Positions 36,299 through 47,162 of a stretch of 64,000 nt of DNA are shown here, piece by piece. The stretch spans positions 11,873,506 through 11,937,505 of the forward strand of contig CM055095.1 of the NCBI GenBank assembly GCA_029204225.1. The letters are read 5' to 3'. Each line of letters opens with the position of its first letter. The stretch's first letter is position 1. The DNA is from Diphasiastrum complanatum. Lineage: Eukaryota > Streptophyta > Lycopodiopsida > Lycopodiales > Lycopodiaceae. A program made the position numbers and the translations under genes. The notes beneath the pieces were generated by a model. The model saw nothing but the letters and a program-made list of their open reading frames with translations, was not told the DNA's origin and searched no databases.

Positions 36299-36995
36299 TG
36301 TGAAAGTACTGTACTTTAGGACCATAAATGGATCTACAAAAGATCCACAAGAGTGATTGGATGCTAACAATCTATCAAAAAACTAGACCCAAAAAAGTTG
36401 ATCTAGATTGGCAGTTTGACAAACAACAAGCATTAACAATCAAAAGCATTGATCAACATTGAAATCAGAGCCCACACGTGTGTACTACAGGCTGTAGTAC
36501 GGCCTTCAACCTGAGAAACAAGTAGAAATTGATTTGGTTTTATTTGGATCACAAAAACTCAATGTACATAGTGAACTAGCTTGAGATTGCCAATGAGCTC
36601 CAAAAATTTTCTATCTTCTCACTATGGAGAGAGGGAATACATAGCAAATTCGACTTCCTTCTTGAAGTTAGGTGGATTTCCAGCATGTAATAAGGAAGTT
36701 AACTCACTCTCCTTGACCTAAAATGAAACCCTAGTCTATTTCCTAGAGTCATGCTTGGTAGATAGCTAGTTGGTCAAATTTTCACCTTAAATCTAGGATT
36801 TAGGTCCTATAAACTAGGAATCACTACCAAAATGACATGACAAACCCTATGGACTTGACCTAGCCTACATTAGGATGGGTTTCCCACGTGGCATCATGGC
36901 TTCACATGTGTGGGACCCACTTGTGTACACAATTTACACTATTCTACATGATTTTTTATCAAGCTAGATTTGCCAATTTTTGTCAATTCTTCACA
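36299..36995 (-). repeat. element B 5-prime LTR
   Basis: Aligns with 32436-33138 throughout. It lacks a few bases of GATGCTTGCTTAAC and carries scattered substitutions, including ACACGTGTG for ACATGTGTG. Confidence 0.95.
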
Positions 36996-37000
36996 GAAAT
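36996..37000. repeat. target-site duplication of element B, right (GAAAT)
   Basis: Follows the LTR terminus TTCACA. The interrupted gene resumes at once (GAAATTATAAAAGG). Confidence 0.95.
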
Positions 37001-38485
37001 TATAAAAGGACAAAAATGGAAAGTGTCAGTCTCATAATCATGAATGGAGCACTTTCAATTTCAGAAGACTCAGAAGGCCTCAATTTCAATGTTCAATCAT
37101 AAAATGATATCTGGTGGTTGGCAGCATTTCAGGTAAAGCAGTTCCTTCGCATAATAAATAGGGATAACCATTTGAATATGGATTTCATATCTAAAATCTT
37201 CTCTGTGTTAATATTATAAGGCTAATCACGTTTTTGTATTCTCTTATAGGTTTTGAAAGAAAGCCATAACATTCTCTCATGGATATTTAATAGAACATCA
37301 TATCCTACCACCATAAAAAATCACATGGAGGGAGTTCCACTCAATATTCCTGGAATTGGCACTTTCAATATTGAATGGCATTTAGGAGGAGATCTGAAGA
37401 CATTAAAATGTATGTTCAATGTGTCTCATGGTGCTAACTCTAAACACCCTTGTTTGAATTTGATAAATATATGATTTAAAACATCTTTGGGTACTTGTAT
37501 TTATGAAATTGATGGACCTAGTGATCAAAAGACATGACAAGGAGTACATGAATATCAAGAGATCGAGAAGATCCTAATTGGAAACCTGTACTACCGATTC
37601 CTCTACGAAATGTTAATATATGTACATTGCACGCGGAGGTGCGTATTATAGAAAAAATAATATATCTTCACATCTTGTTTGCATGGAATTCCGAGCCAGA
37701 GGCCTCTACAAAGGAAGCTATTTCTAGATTAGAGGATGTGTTGTCCAAAGCAGGCTTACATAAAGGCCACGTAAAAATAAAAAAAGATGACAAACTATCA
37801 GGTAAAACAGGAAATATTCCATGCAAGCCGAGCATTGGAGGATCTAAAGCTCGAAGATTTTTATCAAATTATTCTGGCAAACAATCTAAGGTTCAATACA
37901 TGGTTTGAAAAGAAATTATTGCAGCAACTCAAGATTTCGAAGAAGAAGGTTCTACTCGTATACACAAAGTAGAAGTTTGGAAATAGTTAGACAACATGGT
38001 GAAATACTTGAAAAAAGATAAATTTTCAAATACTGATGTTCAAATGATATAGAAAACAACCAATGAATATGTGGATGCAATTCAAAGTGCATGGGGTGTT
38101 GATCATATAACACATTATATGGTAAGATTTTGATTTTACATTATGATAGACAAATATGTGCAATTAAATTAGATACTTTTGGTATTGATTTAGATTATAT
38201 TTTTATGACATGCAGCACATATTACGACATCATTTGACATTCTTTGCAAGAAATAGTGGAAGTCTTAGCATATGGTCATCACAAGGAATGGAAAAATCTC
38301 ATTGGCAAGCAAGAGCGGTATTTCATAAAAGTACACAACATGGCGGGACTAGCACAAAAAACAGCCATATACTATAACTTTTCCAATGGTTTTACAGAAG
38401 AATCCAAATTTCTCATAATACAAAATCGACGGATTATAAAAATTTGAAAAAGCATGCAAATTTATACAAGCCAGTAGGCTATAGA

Positions 38486-38727
38486 CACACAATAAAATTT
38501 TGTATATAATTTTATATGATCAAAAAGGAATAAAAGTCCTTCCTAATACAAAGGAAGGCAATTTTTGTAACAGATATTCCTCTTGTCTTAAAAGACATTG
38601 AGGCCCTTCCCGAAACAGAGGAGGGCGAGATTATAGGAGTTGTTGTCTTATCAGTTCCTAATACTGATATAGAAAATATAGAAAAATTGATTGAATAGAG
38701 ACCTATTTGTAAATAGAGAGACATCAA
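38486..38727 (+). pseudogene. protease-like gene tail, inverted copy
   Basis: The plus strand reads TDIPLVLKDIEALPETEEGE and NTDIENIEKLIE then a stop, matching exon 3 of the minus gene at 27874-28050. The rest of that gene, the H3-like frame and the 29-kb gene are missing. Sequence equivalent to 29880 is joined directly to sequence equivalent to 28070, a deletion of about 1.8 kb in this arm. Confidence 0.7.
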
Positions 38728-38896
38728 AAAAAAAAAGATACAATCATTTTGTAAACAACACGTTTATGGGTTTTTTTTATTGATATCACAATAGATTTTT
38801 ACAATCAGCTTGTGTCCATAGTCTAATACTGGAATGCAATTTTTCTATAATGATATAAAGACGTGATGATTGGCATGTATTTGCTGATAGTGAATC

Positions 38897-40259
38897 TCAA
38901 TGTTCTTCCATAAGTTGGATTATTTTTCCAATATCTCTACATTTAAACTCGAGCTCATGTCTTTTACGTACCTGCATAAAACTAATACAAAGTTAGTTAG
39001 AATTAGTACAGAGTTTGTATTAGAAAGTTTTGATTGAAACTATTCATAAAAGATCGAGTGTTTACAGTTACTTACGAGTTTACTATTGAAAATGAATCTG
39101 AAGTCTGAAAGTACATCATCTTGTAGGAGCAATAGTTCCCGCCGGATGTAGTTTAGACTCAATCTTCTTCCACCTCAACACATGTCAAAACAGCATCATT
39201 GTATATAATCAATATTTTTTCATTTTGAATGTCCATTGGCTTCCAAGTCTTGATCGAGTGACACCCATTCACCTTTATTTTTTTTCCATCTTTGATAATG
39301 GAAGCATAAGCTCAACATTTGTTTTTCAATTTGATAACGGAAGCACATGGAAGACATTTTAATTTTGCATTCTATTTCTCCATTTGATCTTTTGTCCCAG
39401 CCTTCATCCATAAGTCCAGATAATAAACTATCTGATAAATTTTTGCATAGAAACATCGTTGAGGTTTTGTGTATATTGAAACTTGAAAATAAATCCACAA
39501 ATATATTCAAGGAAATAAACCAACTCAATCTAACTGTTTTTGATCTCGTGCTCATTTTTAATGAATTTTTTACATCATTATATATCTTGCAACGAAATAA
39601 TTCTGAAACTGTAGCATCTGGTGCAATCCATTCATCACTTTCAAAACTAGGTAATGGAATTGGTACTATTTGTCCAAAATTTTCTTTTGTATCAGAAATG
39701 TACATTAATTCATAAAAAAAAATCCCACTATCAGCTAGATCTTTTGCAGTTCTACTTCGATATTGCAGTTGTCCAATATCCGTGTGAATAACATCTAACA
39801 CATCTGCTAAAGATCCACTCGGCTCTCATTCATTTATGTTGGATGGATATGATTCTGCAAGAGAAAAGTGATCAGATTGGCAAGTTTACTATTAGATATT
39901 TATGAATGACAAAAATCAAAGTATCAAAAATATCAATACTCACAGTTGCTTTTTTTGTGATCTTGACGATTGAATCTTTGCACATTTATCTCTGAATGCA
40001 TATATACATGTTGGACTAGAATTTCAGAAATAGATTTTTCTCTTGATGATGTTCTGAAATCCAAATTTGTGGCCTTCCAATAAGATCAAAATGATAGTTT
40101 TGACCTTTTCCTTTTTCGAAATGCTCCTCTTGATGATGGATGTATTAAAACCCAAGAGTTTTTTGAATTTTTTCTTGGCACCCATAATCCATTATCATCA
40201 GTCTCGTTGAATAGAAGCATAGAGTCGATTGAGGAGCACGGCTTCTTTGATGGCGCCAT
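38897..40259 (-). pseudogene. transposon accessory gene P, copy 2 (keeps the true start)
   Basis: Minus exons: 39944-40259, 39076-39854 and 38897-38971. The ATG at 40257-40259 opens MAPSKKPCSSIDSMLLFNET, followed by LWVPRKNSKNSWVLIHPSS and a basic FRKRKRSKLSF. It is then in frame with EILVQHVYMHSE, shared with copy 1. The first donor is a good GTGAGT, the second GTAAGT. In-frame stops include a TGA after KLSF, a TGA for Trp in NEWKPSG and a TGA for Arg near 39208. This copy shows that gene P has an N-terminal exon that copy 1 lost. Confidence 0.65.
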
Positions 40260-40744
40260 TTGTAATTTGCATGCAAAAATCTAAGACAATGAACTATGAA
40301 TTTGAAAATTTGCGTGGACAAAAAGCCATAAATCTGAGAAAAAGTGTTGGCAAAAATTTGAAACACTAATCTATTTGGCGCCACAAATTAACTCTGGTTA
40401 ACCCTGTTAACCATGGTTTGACAATGCATATACATTAATGGTACATCGACTTTCTCATCTCAACCATCTGTCATATTCATTTTTAATATTTTTGGGTTTC
40501 TTCAGGAAATGATGTGCTGGAAGGGCAGGCCTCATCAACCAATAACATTTCCACATGCTGCCCGACAAAACAACAATATATATATAAAGTTTTTATTTTA
40601 TTTATATTTGGAAAATTCTATGTTGCGTAGAACCCCGAAGCTAAGATTTCAATTGGTCCACATGGCAACGAAAATAAGAAAAAAAATAAAAAAGTATTTT
40701 TTTTGCAAAGGCCCTCGTAGGGCTCTAAGTTTCTCTAATGTGAT
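40260..40744. other. junction between inverted gene blocks
   Basis: No gene. The 5-prime flank of P copy 2 reads on minus from here. A palindromic GGTTAACCCTGTTAACC lies near 40393-40409, and TATATATATAAAG near 40577. At about 40745 the minus-strand transposase copy begins. Confidence 0.5.
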
Positions 40745-42840
40745 ATTCATGTTGTCATTTCTTTTGCTGTTTTCATGCAGTACAGACAAGGGTGTTTAGA
40801 GTTAGCGCCATGAGATACATTGAACATACATTTCAATGTTTTCAGATCTCCTACTAAATGCCATTCAATGTTGAAAGTGCCAATTACAGGAATATTGAGT
40901 GGAACTCCCTCCATGTGATTTTTTATGGTGGCAGGATATGATGTTCTATTAAATATCCATGAGAGAATGTTATGGTCTTCTTTCAGCACCTATAAGAGAA
41001 TACAAAAACATGATTAGCCTCATAATATTAACACAGAGAAGATTTTAAATATGAAATCCATATTCAAATGATTATCTCTATTTATTATGCAAAGGAACTG
41101 CTATACTGAAATGCTGCCAACCATCAGATATCATTTTCTGATTGAACACTGAAATTGAGGCCTTCTGAGTCTTCTGAATTTGAAAGTGCTCCATTCATGA
41201 TTGTGAGACTGACTCTTTCCATTTTTTGTCCTTTTATAATTTCAGACTCATCTAACTTGAGAACAACTATCAACTTGTTATTGACATTCTCATTTGTAAT
41301 ACCAAATAAATTGTTGGACTTGTTATATGCCAGACTTTCTCCTTTTGAGCAATACACCTATTGTCTGCATACCATGGTTTAACATGTCTCTTTTTTTTTA
41401 AAGATGAAATGGTCGTGGGATTGGAAACTTTTTAATCTTTACCTGTGCAAATGCCTCCTTTATCATCTTAAACATTGTTGCATATGCTTCCCTACTGATA
41501 CTAGAAAAGTCACATGCCCCCTGAAGCAATGTAGTGTCTAATATTTCTCCAACTTCATCCATAATGCTATCAGTAACTGAAGCCTTAATCTTTTTCATTT
41601 TGTTATTATTTAACATTGATTTCATAGATTTAGAAGTCAAGATAGAGCCTAGTGAGTTTCCAATTGAAATCTCATCAGCCAAATGGTCTTCAACAACCAA
41701 TGCTAATCTGCATTGCAAATATAATGTTTATGAAAATGTCAGTAGGAATTAGGACACTCATAGTATTCACAACAGTATATAATAAGCAAATCAACAGAAA
41801 GTTGAAATGAATAAATAACAAAATTAGTGATTATGAATGAATCAAAAAGTTCAAACAATATTCAATACCAAATAAGCTGTAACTTATTTGAATGCACGGA
41901 TTCGTCTTTTTCTATGATCTCCACTGGATGATAGATCACATATATCCTTGTTTACCAGTCTTTTTCTCTTGTTGCTTCGGACCTTTCTGTTGAGCACATT
42001 CATATCTTTAACAAGAGACAAATATATCTCATCACTACTAGTTGTATAATGTTGCAAAGAAGATTTCAACCTTTGTGATCTCCTCCTTGAGCATCTCATT
42101 TTCATCCAAACAAGTTTTCATCTTTGTAGATTTTTCTTCGCACTCCTTTGATATTTTCCTTGATTTCTCTTCCAAATAATGTATTCTTTGCATTGAATGT
42201 GCATTCCCATAGAGCATCAAATTCCCAAAAGGCCATTTTTACCATGACACATATACATTATGAACTGACTCACCGAATGAAAATCTAGATGTTGCAATGA
42301 ACATGGATCAATAGGATACAATGTTCCTGATGACCATAAATCTACATGTTATAGCTTTTTCTCCCTGTATAGGACCATATCAGAAGTTGACAATTTGGGT
42401 TGCTTTGAATTTCTCGTCCTGAGCGGAGCATATTCTGTTGACAGATCGACATGAAGATGATAAAGCTTTGTCATCAATACAGTAGTATAGTAACAAACAA
42501 CACAATGACAATAACAAAGTTGGAGATGGTGCTAACGACTCTGTTGGAGATAGAGATGGCGTAGGCTTTTTTCAGAAATGTCACTCCTAATTCAAATTTT
42601 TGAGTGTTCCCAACTATTGGGAGGGAATATTTCAGCATTTTGAAAAATTATATTGTAACTGTAGTTAAACACCAGTGAATTTTGATGTGATTAAACTAAG
42701 ATGCATTCATTTACATAGAAAGTAGTTCGGGAAGATGCGTAAAGAAGTTAGAAAATGATATTATAATTACTTTATAGTTATTTTTCTCTTTCTTACATGG
42801 CATTTTTTATAGGGCCCTCTTTGGGCCCATATTTTCTCTA
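40745..42840 (-). pseudogene. second transposase-like gene, N-terminal half, inverted copy 2
   Basis: A minus-strand copy of 30724-37450 without element B. It reads LEEKSRKISKECEEKSTKMK, NKRKRLVNKDICDLSS, ALVVEDHLADEISIGNSLGS, VVLKLDESEIIKGQKMERVS, then VLKEDHNILSWIF and GTFNIEWHLVGDLKTLKCMF, ending HGANSKHPCLYCMKTAKEM and a stop. It preserves the CLYC pair that copy 1 has lost (CLNL). The site orthologous to the B insertion is intact at 41239-41243. The C-half is not adjacent on this strand. Confidence 0.7.
41239..41243. other. empty site orthologous to the element B insertion
   Basis: On minus, GATGAGTCTGAAATTATAAA is continuous here, with one GAAAT, whereas the plus copy has GAAAT-element B-GAAAT. 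It shows the pre-insertion sequence within the same window. Confidence 0.9.
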
Positions 42841-44760
42841 ATGTCTGCATGCATGAGTGCTTCCTCATGTCTTTTTTACCACTTGTATTTGCCATTGACG
42901 GTTTCATCTCTGGTTTCTTGGCAGATACTAACTTCTGGGAGGTTGTATCCTCCATATTGTTTCTGGGCATTTCCGCAATTCTTTTCTCAATTGAAGTTCT
43001 AGTCTTGTCGATGCTCTTTTCTGATGGGTAGCACAAATCTTGGTTATCAGTCTCAAGGGGATGGACTCATCATCAAAAATTTGGTGGTAGAAACAGTTTT
43101 GGATGGGTGGTTTGGTAACGATAAGAAAATATGATGAAGGCTTGGTGGAAGGGTGAAGGAATTGATAGTTCTACAGTTGCAGACTTGGACTCTTGCAATG
43201 TCGAGCTTTAACCACCACCTACTGGGTGAGGAGCTCACTTTATTTGCAGGTTCACAGTTGTCTTCATTTTTTTTTTTCTACAGTTCTTTCTTTCAATCCG
43301 TTACTTTTGGATCTCTTGGGCTTCTAGGAGGGGATTCAACTATCATTGCTCCAGAGAGTTTCTTTTGATCAAGGTTGATCTGACTCATTTGTTGCTTAAG
43401 TTTTGTCCTTTCCTCCTCAGCTTCTTTGCTTAATTTCTTATGTCTTCTAGCTGCTTCGCCTGCTTCTTAGATCTTCATTTGGCTGATCATCCATTGTAGG
43501 TGGCAATTGGTCTCCTCAAGACACTTGCAATGATCTTTCAACTGCTTCGGTAAGACTATAAAAAATTGGGAATTTCTCAGAAGAACATTGAACTGACAAC
43601 AAACAGATGGAAGGTAGGGTGGAGGTGGTGACATTGGTAGAGGGTGTGGACGATAGCCATGAGGATAGGCTCAGAAGTATGGCAAGAGGCTGGTTGAAAG
43701 AGACTAATTTTTCAATGCTTGTGTTTTTCTTTTCTGAAGGATCTTCGTCATGACTGGAATACTTCTTCTGATTGAGTCGCTTTGGATTACCCATCTATCT
43801 TCTTAGCCTTGTCATTTTCATATTTGACTTGTGACCTTGGTTGTTGATCTTGTTGATGTTGTTGTTGGCAGTGTAACTGCTCCAATGGATCCAAGCAGAT
43901 CCACTCTCTCCCCCCCCCCCAAAAGAAAAAATCTGTTGGTGGAGATGTTGTTGCTGGTAACTGTTCATGCTCAAGATTGGATCGGCATGTGGAACACATA
44001 GTTGAAACACAGTAAACATGCGACTGGACTAAAGATTGAACAAATTTTAACTAAATTTGTTTCAATCTTGTTGTAGTTGACTCAAAAATGAATATGACGA
44101 TGAGATTTAGGGATCAACTCTAGCGTGACAAAGATTTCTCAAAGTTTCAAAACTCTGTGCAAGGGGATTTGAAGGTGGATAGATGAATGGAAATGTGTTC
44201 TTGAGATGCTCTACGGAATACTCTCGTGCAGTAGCTATTCCTCATGCAAAAATCAATCACACAAAATAGGTGAAGAGAAACAAGAAAGTAAACAACGTTA
44301 CAGAGAGTGAGAACTGTATGGCACGTGTCGAACAAAACTTGCATTCATCAACATTGATAATTTACCTTGACAATTGCAATATTCCATTGTTTGTAGAGTA
44401 AGGAGATTACTCTCACATGCGCTTGTCAAAACAAGGCAGGGTTGGTGATACTAAAGTCGACCATCATTGATAGCAGATGTCGTAAGATATAGCTGGAGAT
44501 GCATGTATGGTTGAGGTACTATGTCCTTAGGACCTCTTTGAACAAGAGATTCAGAACCGAATCTTTATCTGGATTTCTGAATTCTAGATTTGTTGTGTAT
44601 TGGCACATTGGAAATATTTATCAGCATGTAGAAAGACAAATAGATTTGAGGTTGTAGAAGGGGAGGGAAATTGTCAATTCCCTGTGGAGGTTGCTCTTGG
44701 TTGGACATTTTAGCAGATGACGGAATATCGATTTCAATTCGACAAGGACTCATTTCATAT
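42767..44760 (-). pseudogene. probable N-terminal exons of the second transposase gene
   Basis: Going down the minus strand: SNQEQPPQGIDNFPPLLQPQ (ATG near 44707), a Gln-rich stretch near 43850, MGNPKRLNQKKYSSHDEDPS (ATG 43792-43794), a coiled-coil segment EAARRHKKLSKEAEEERTKL near 43440, and a basic exon 42804-43036 (KSIDKTRTSIEKRIAE ... TLEKIWAQRGPYKK). The last exon ends at a donor GTAAGA, and the same TLEKIWAQRGPYKK-type end opens copy 1 at 30.72 kb. Exon borders of the inner pieces were not resolved, and stops occur between them. Confidence 0.45.
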
Positions 44761-44932
44761 TAGTGTCTTTTTGCATTATGGAGTTGGTGTAGTGTGCGGT
44801 AATGTAGAAGTTTGCAAGAAACCTCTCGATTGAGCAGCAGGTTTAACTGTTGGTTGCTATGGTGCTCGTGTGGTTGTCGTGAGGGTCCTATTGTGATTCA
44901 TAACTGACGTGACGGATAGATAGGATCTTAGT

Positions 44933-45201
44933 TTATTGTTTCGGACAGTCTTTGAAACTGTGTTTTCTGATACAGTTGGGACACTCAGCATGGTACTTGT
45001 TCTTGATTAGACAAACAACCATGAAGTGGCTAGTTTCATCACAGATGAAACATCTGGTGTGCAATGGCCCTTGTATAACGGCATAGCTTGGAGTTGGGAC
45101 TGCATTCGAGAGAATCTATGATGTCAGATTTGTTCAGCTGTGGGGGACCTTACCTCATATGGATAATCTTCTGGGATTTCAGGTTCTGTATGTTGGTCCA
45201 T
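44933..45201 (-). CDS. small CCHC zinc-knuckle protein, two exons
   Basis: The ATG at 45199-45201 starts exon 1 (45154-45201, DQHTEPEIPEDYPYE), with donor GTAAGG. Acceptor CATAG leads to exon 2 (44933-45115). The 76-residue product carries CFICDETSHFMVVC (C-x2-C-x4-H-x4-C) and CPNCIRKHSFKDC (C-x2-C-x3-H-x4-C), a pair of nucleic-acid-binding knuckles. It ends CPKQ and TAA at 44933-44935. It is intact as modelled. It sits upstream of the transposase N-terminal exons on the same strand, so it may be a transposon-encoded DNA- or RNA-binding factor or a separate first ORF. Confidence 0.6.
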
Positions 45202-45289
45202 TGAGTACTGGGGTATGAGATTTTTTGGATTTTTTTTTTTCTATGGTTTTTGATGTTTTTTTATTTTTGAGAGTTTTTTGTGTTTTTGA

Positions 45290-46590
45290 TTGGGGTGTGT
45301 TTGTGATGGAAAGCGGGATTACGGGTCAAAGGAGTTACTACGGATCATTGTGGTTGCAGTTGAAATGCGTTTGCAGTTGAATGCGGCCTGAGTGCAGTCG
45401 CAAGGTGAAGCGCATGCGATCTATTGCGGTGGCTACGGTTCAAGGGCAGAAGTAGTTAGTAGGTAGTCTAGTGGTGATTGAATGTTGTCGCTACTGATGA
45501 ATGTGATAGTTGGAGGCTTGTGGCAGTGGAATGCGGTCGCTACGGTGGTGGTGGCGATGGAGGTGGAAGGTGGTCTAGTGAGGAGTGCGTTGGCTCAGTC
45601 CAGTCAGATGAGGGGGTGTGTGGGCGGTTGAGTGTGGTCGCTACATTTCAAGGACGGGGGCAGTTGGGGTGCGGGTAGTTGCTGACGCTACGGCTCAAGG
45701 TGGTTAGAAATGGTTAAAGTAGTTGAATGGGAGAAAGCTTTGGTCAGGGCGAAGGTAGGGTGAGGTGCGTGGAGGGCTGGGCTTGTGCAGATGTAGTGTT
45801 TGTCAGGGAAGGATGTCAGGAGTTCTGAACAGGGAGCCATCCAGTCATGCAGGTCGTGGGTAGAGCGTTGTGCTAGTCTCGTTGGCAGGCAGAGCGTTCG
45901 CAAGCAGGTCGTGTGCTGGATAGAGTGTTTGCGTGCAGGTTGGAACTCAGCTGCGATCAAAGTCGTGTGCTACGGGTGAATGCGGTTTCTACGATTTCTA
46001 TAGTTACCTATGGTTTACGGTGGAGGTGATTTGATTGCGGTCCGTATGGTAGCTGTGGTGTTGTTGTTGGCGATTGCTACAGGTCAAGGTGATCACTACG
46101 GTGTAAGGTCTGGGGTGCGGTTATTTGCGGTTACTACGGCCCAAAGGAGTCACTATGGTGCAAGAGTGGTCAATACGGATCAATGCGGTCTATTGCGGCT
46201 GGGATGCGGATGTGATGGTTCAAAAGTGGATGTGGTTGGATTGGGAGCTGCTTGTGGTTGAGTGCGGTCAGCAGTTGAAGGCGGAAGGGGTTTGAATGCG
46301 GTGGGTTGCGATTCAAGGATAAATGGCGTTGGGGTGCTTGTGAATGGGGTTGTAGCGGTAAGTTTGCGATGCAAGTGCAAATGGTTGAATGAGGAAGGTG
46401 GTCTATTTGCGGCTCTATGGGGAGGCAGTTTGAAGGTGAGTTGCGTGTGGATGAATGCGGCTGTTTGCAACGGAAGGTAGTCGCAACGATGTATGCGAAT
46501 GGTGCGATGGAATGCGGATGAAGGGTGATTGCGATGGTTGCGATGGTTGTGACCTTCTAGGGCATGCGATGGTTGTGATGGGTGATTGCG
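45290..46590. repeat. degenerate TGCGGT/CTACGG subterminal-type repeats
   Basis: The words TGCGGT, GCTACGG, TTGCGGT, TCAAGG and GATGCGG recur dozens of times at irregular spacing (for example TGCGGTCGCTACGGTGG near 45536, GCGGTTACTACGGC near 46129). No coding motif. It is G-rich on plus, unlike the surrounding AT-rich DNA. Dense short degenerate repeats next to an element edge are typical of CACTA-type ends. The open frames here are by-products. Confidence 0.6.
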
Positions 46591-46597
46591 GATTATG

Positions 46598-47150
46598 TGT
46601 CACATTGGAAGATGGCCAAAAGAGTCCTAAGATATATCTCATCAACTAGGAATGTTGGCATACTCTACAAAGGGACTAAGCTTGGCTTAAGAGCCTATAG
46701 TAACTCGAATTTTGTAGGTGAAAAACTGGATCAAAAGTCTACAAGTGCATTTGCAACATTCTTACGTGATGGAGTGGTATCATGGCTTTCAAAGAAACGA
46801 CATACTATTTCTTTATCTTCGACAGAATCTGAGTATAAGGCCTTGACATCAACATGCAAGGAGGTCTTATGGTTCAAGGGGCTATCGGTGGAACTTCATG
46901 TCATGGAGGAAGAGGTACCTACCATCTTTTGTGATAGCCAATCAGCCCAATCACTTGCAACCAATCGTACATTTCATGCAAGGAGCAAACATATTGAGAT
47001 TGCTCATCATTTTGTGAGGGAGAAGGTGCAAGCCAAAGAAATCAAGCTCCAACATGTGTCTTCACTAAATCCTTGCCTAAGGATTCATTTGTTAAGCTAA
47101 GATCTTTACTTGGAGTAATTGATAAAAGTATTATAGTTTCCAAAGATAGA
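46598..47150 (+). pseudogene. copia RNase H, C-terminal half
   Basis: HWKMAKRVLRYISSTRNVGI, LYKGTKLGLRAYSNSNF, ISLSSTESEYKALTSTCKEV, FCDSQSAQSLATNRTFHARS and KHIEIAHHFVREKV are consecutive copia RNase H motifs. The RNase H Asp/Glu residues at AYSNSNF (Asp to Asn) and STESEY are partly changed. A frameshift near 47065 precedes PKDSFVKLRSLLGV, then the purine tract. It has no RT upstream. It is the 3-prime end of an older element whose LTR begins at 47163. Confidence 0.85.
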
Positions 47151-47151
47151 T

Positions 47152-47162
47152 TTGAGGAGGAG
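47152..47162 (+). other. polypurine tract before the 47163 LTR
   Basis: TTGAGGAGGAG abuts TGTGAAAAATTG, the same arrangement as in A, B and E. Confidence 0.9.

Larger units (their letters stand above)
32436..36995 (-). mobile_element. copia element B, complete but non-autonomous
   Basis: A minus-strand LTR element of about 4.56 kb with LTRs of 703 and 697 bp, primer site, purine tract and TSD GAAAT. The interior codes for gag, protease and a diverged, shortened integrase-derived region only. It disrupts the transposase-like gene between LDESEI and its continuation. I count about fifteen LTR substitutions plus small indels (roughly 2 percent), so B is older than A. Confidence 0.95.
30724..38485 (+). 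pseudogene. second transposase-like gene, copy 1, interrupted by element B
   Basis: Plus-strand exons in order: a start-side exon ending GPYKKYQ with donor GTAAGA (about 30760), MVRYREEKLKHVNLWSSGTL, a coiled-coil part (LEEESRKISKECEEKSTKMK), NKRKRLVNKDICDLSS, SALVVEGHLADEISIGNSLG and VVLKLDESEI up to 32435. After element B it continues from 36996 with FNIEWHLGGDLKTLKCMF and the cysteine site HGANSKHPC. The C-half follows at 37540-38485 (AGLHKGHVKI, SSQGMEKSHW, QLFQWFYRRIQ). The layout (LDES/T, GGDLKxL...CxYC, QGMEKSH) resembles DDE-type transposases with three acidic blocks. Stops near 37900, 38050 and elsewhere kill it. Confidence 0.6.
25942..46603. mobile_element. hypothetical composite DNA-transposon insertion
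   Basis: The left junction breaks a copia RT at about 25945 and the right junction precedes a copia RNase H at about 46600. TGTCAC occurs exactly at both breaks (25942-25947, 46598-46603). Everything between is DNA-transposon-type genes, their inverted copies, copia B and repeats. This would fit one insertion splitting a single copia element. However, about 100 codons of pol are missing between the two copia pieces and no terminal inverted repeat was found, so the single-insertion reading is only a hypothesis. Confidence 0.35.

Noticed and set aside
45478-46649. Several open frames on both strands in the G-rich repeat region
   Set aside because: They follow the TGCGGT repeats, contain no domain motif and overlap in several phases.
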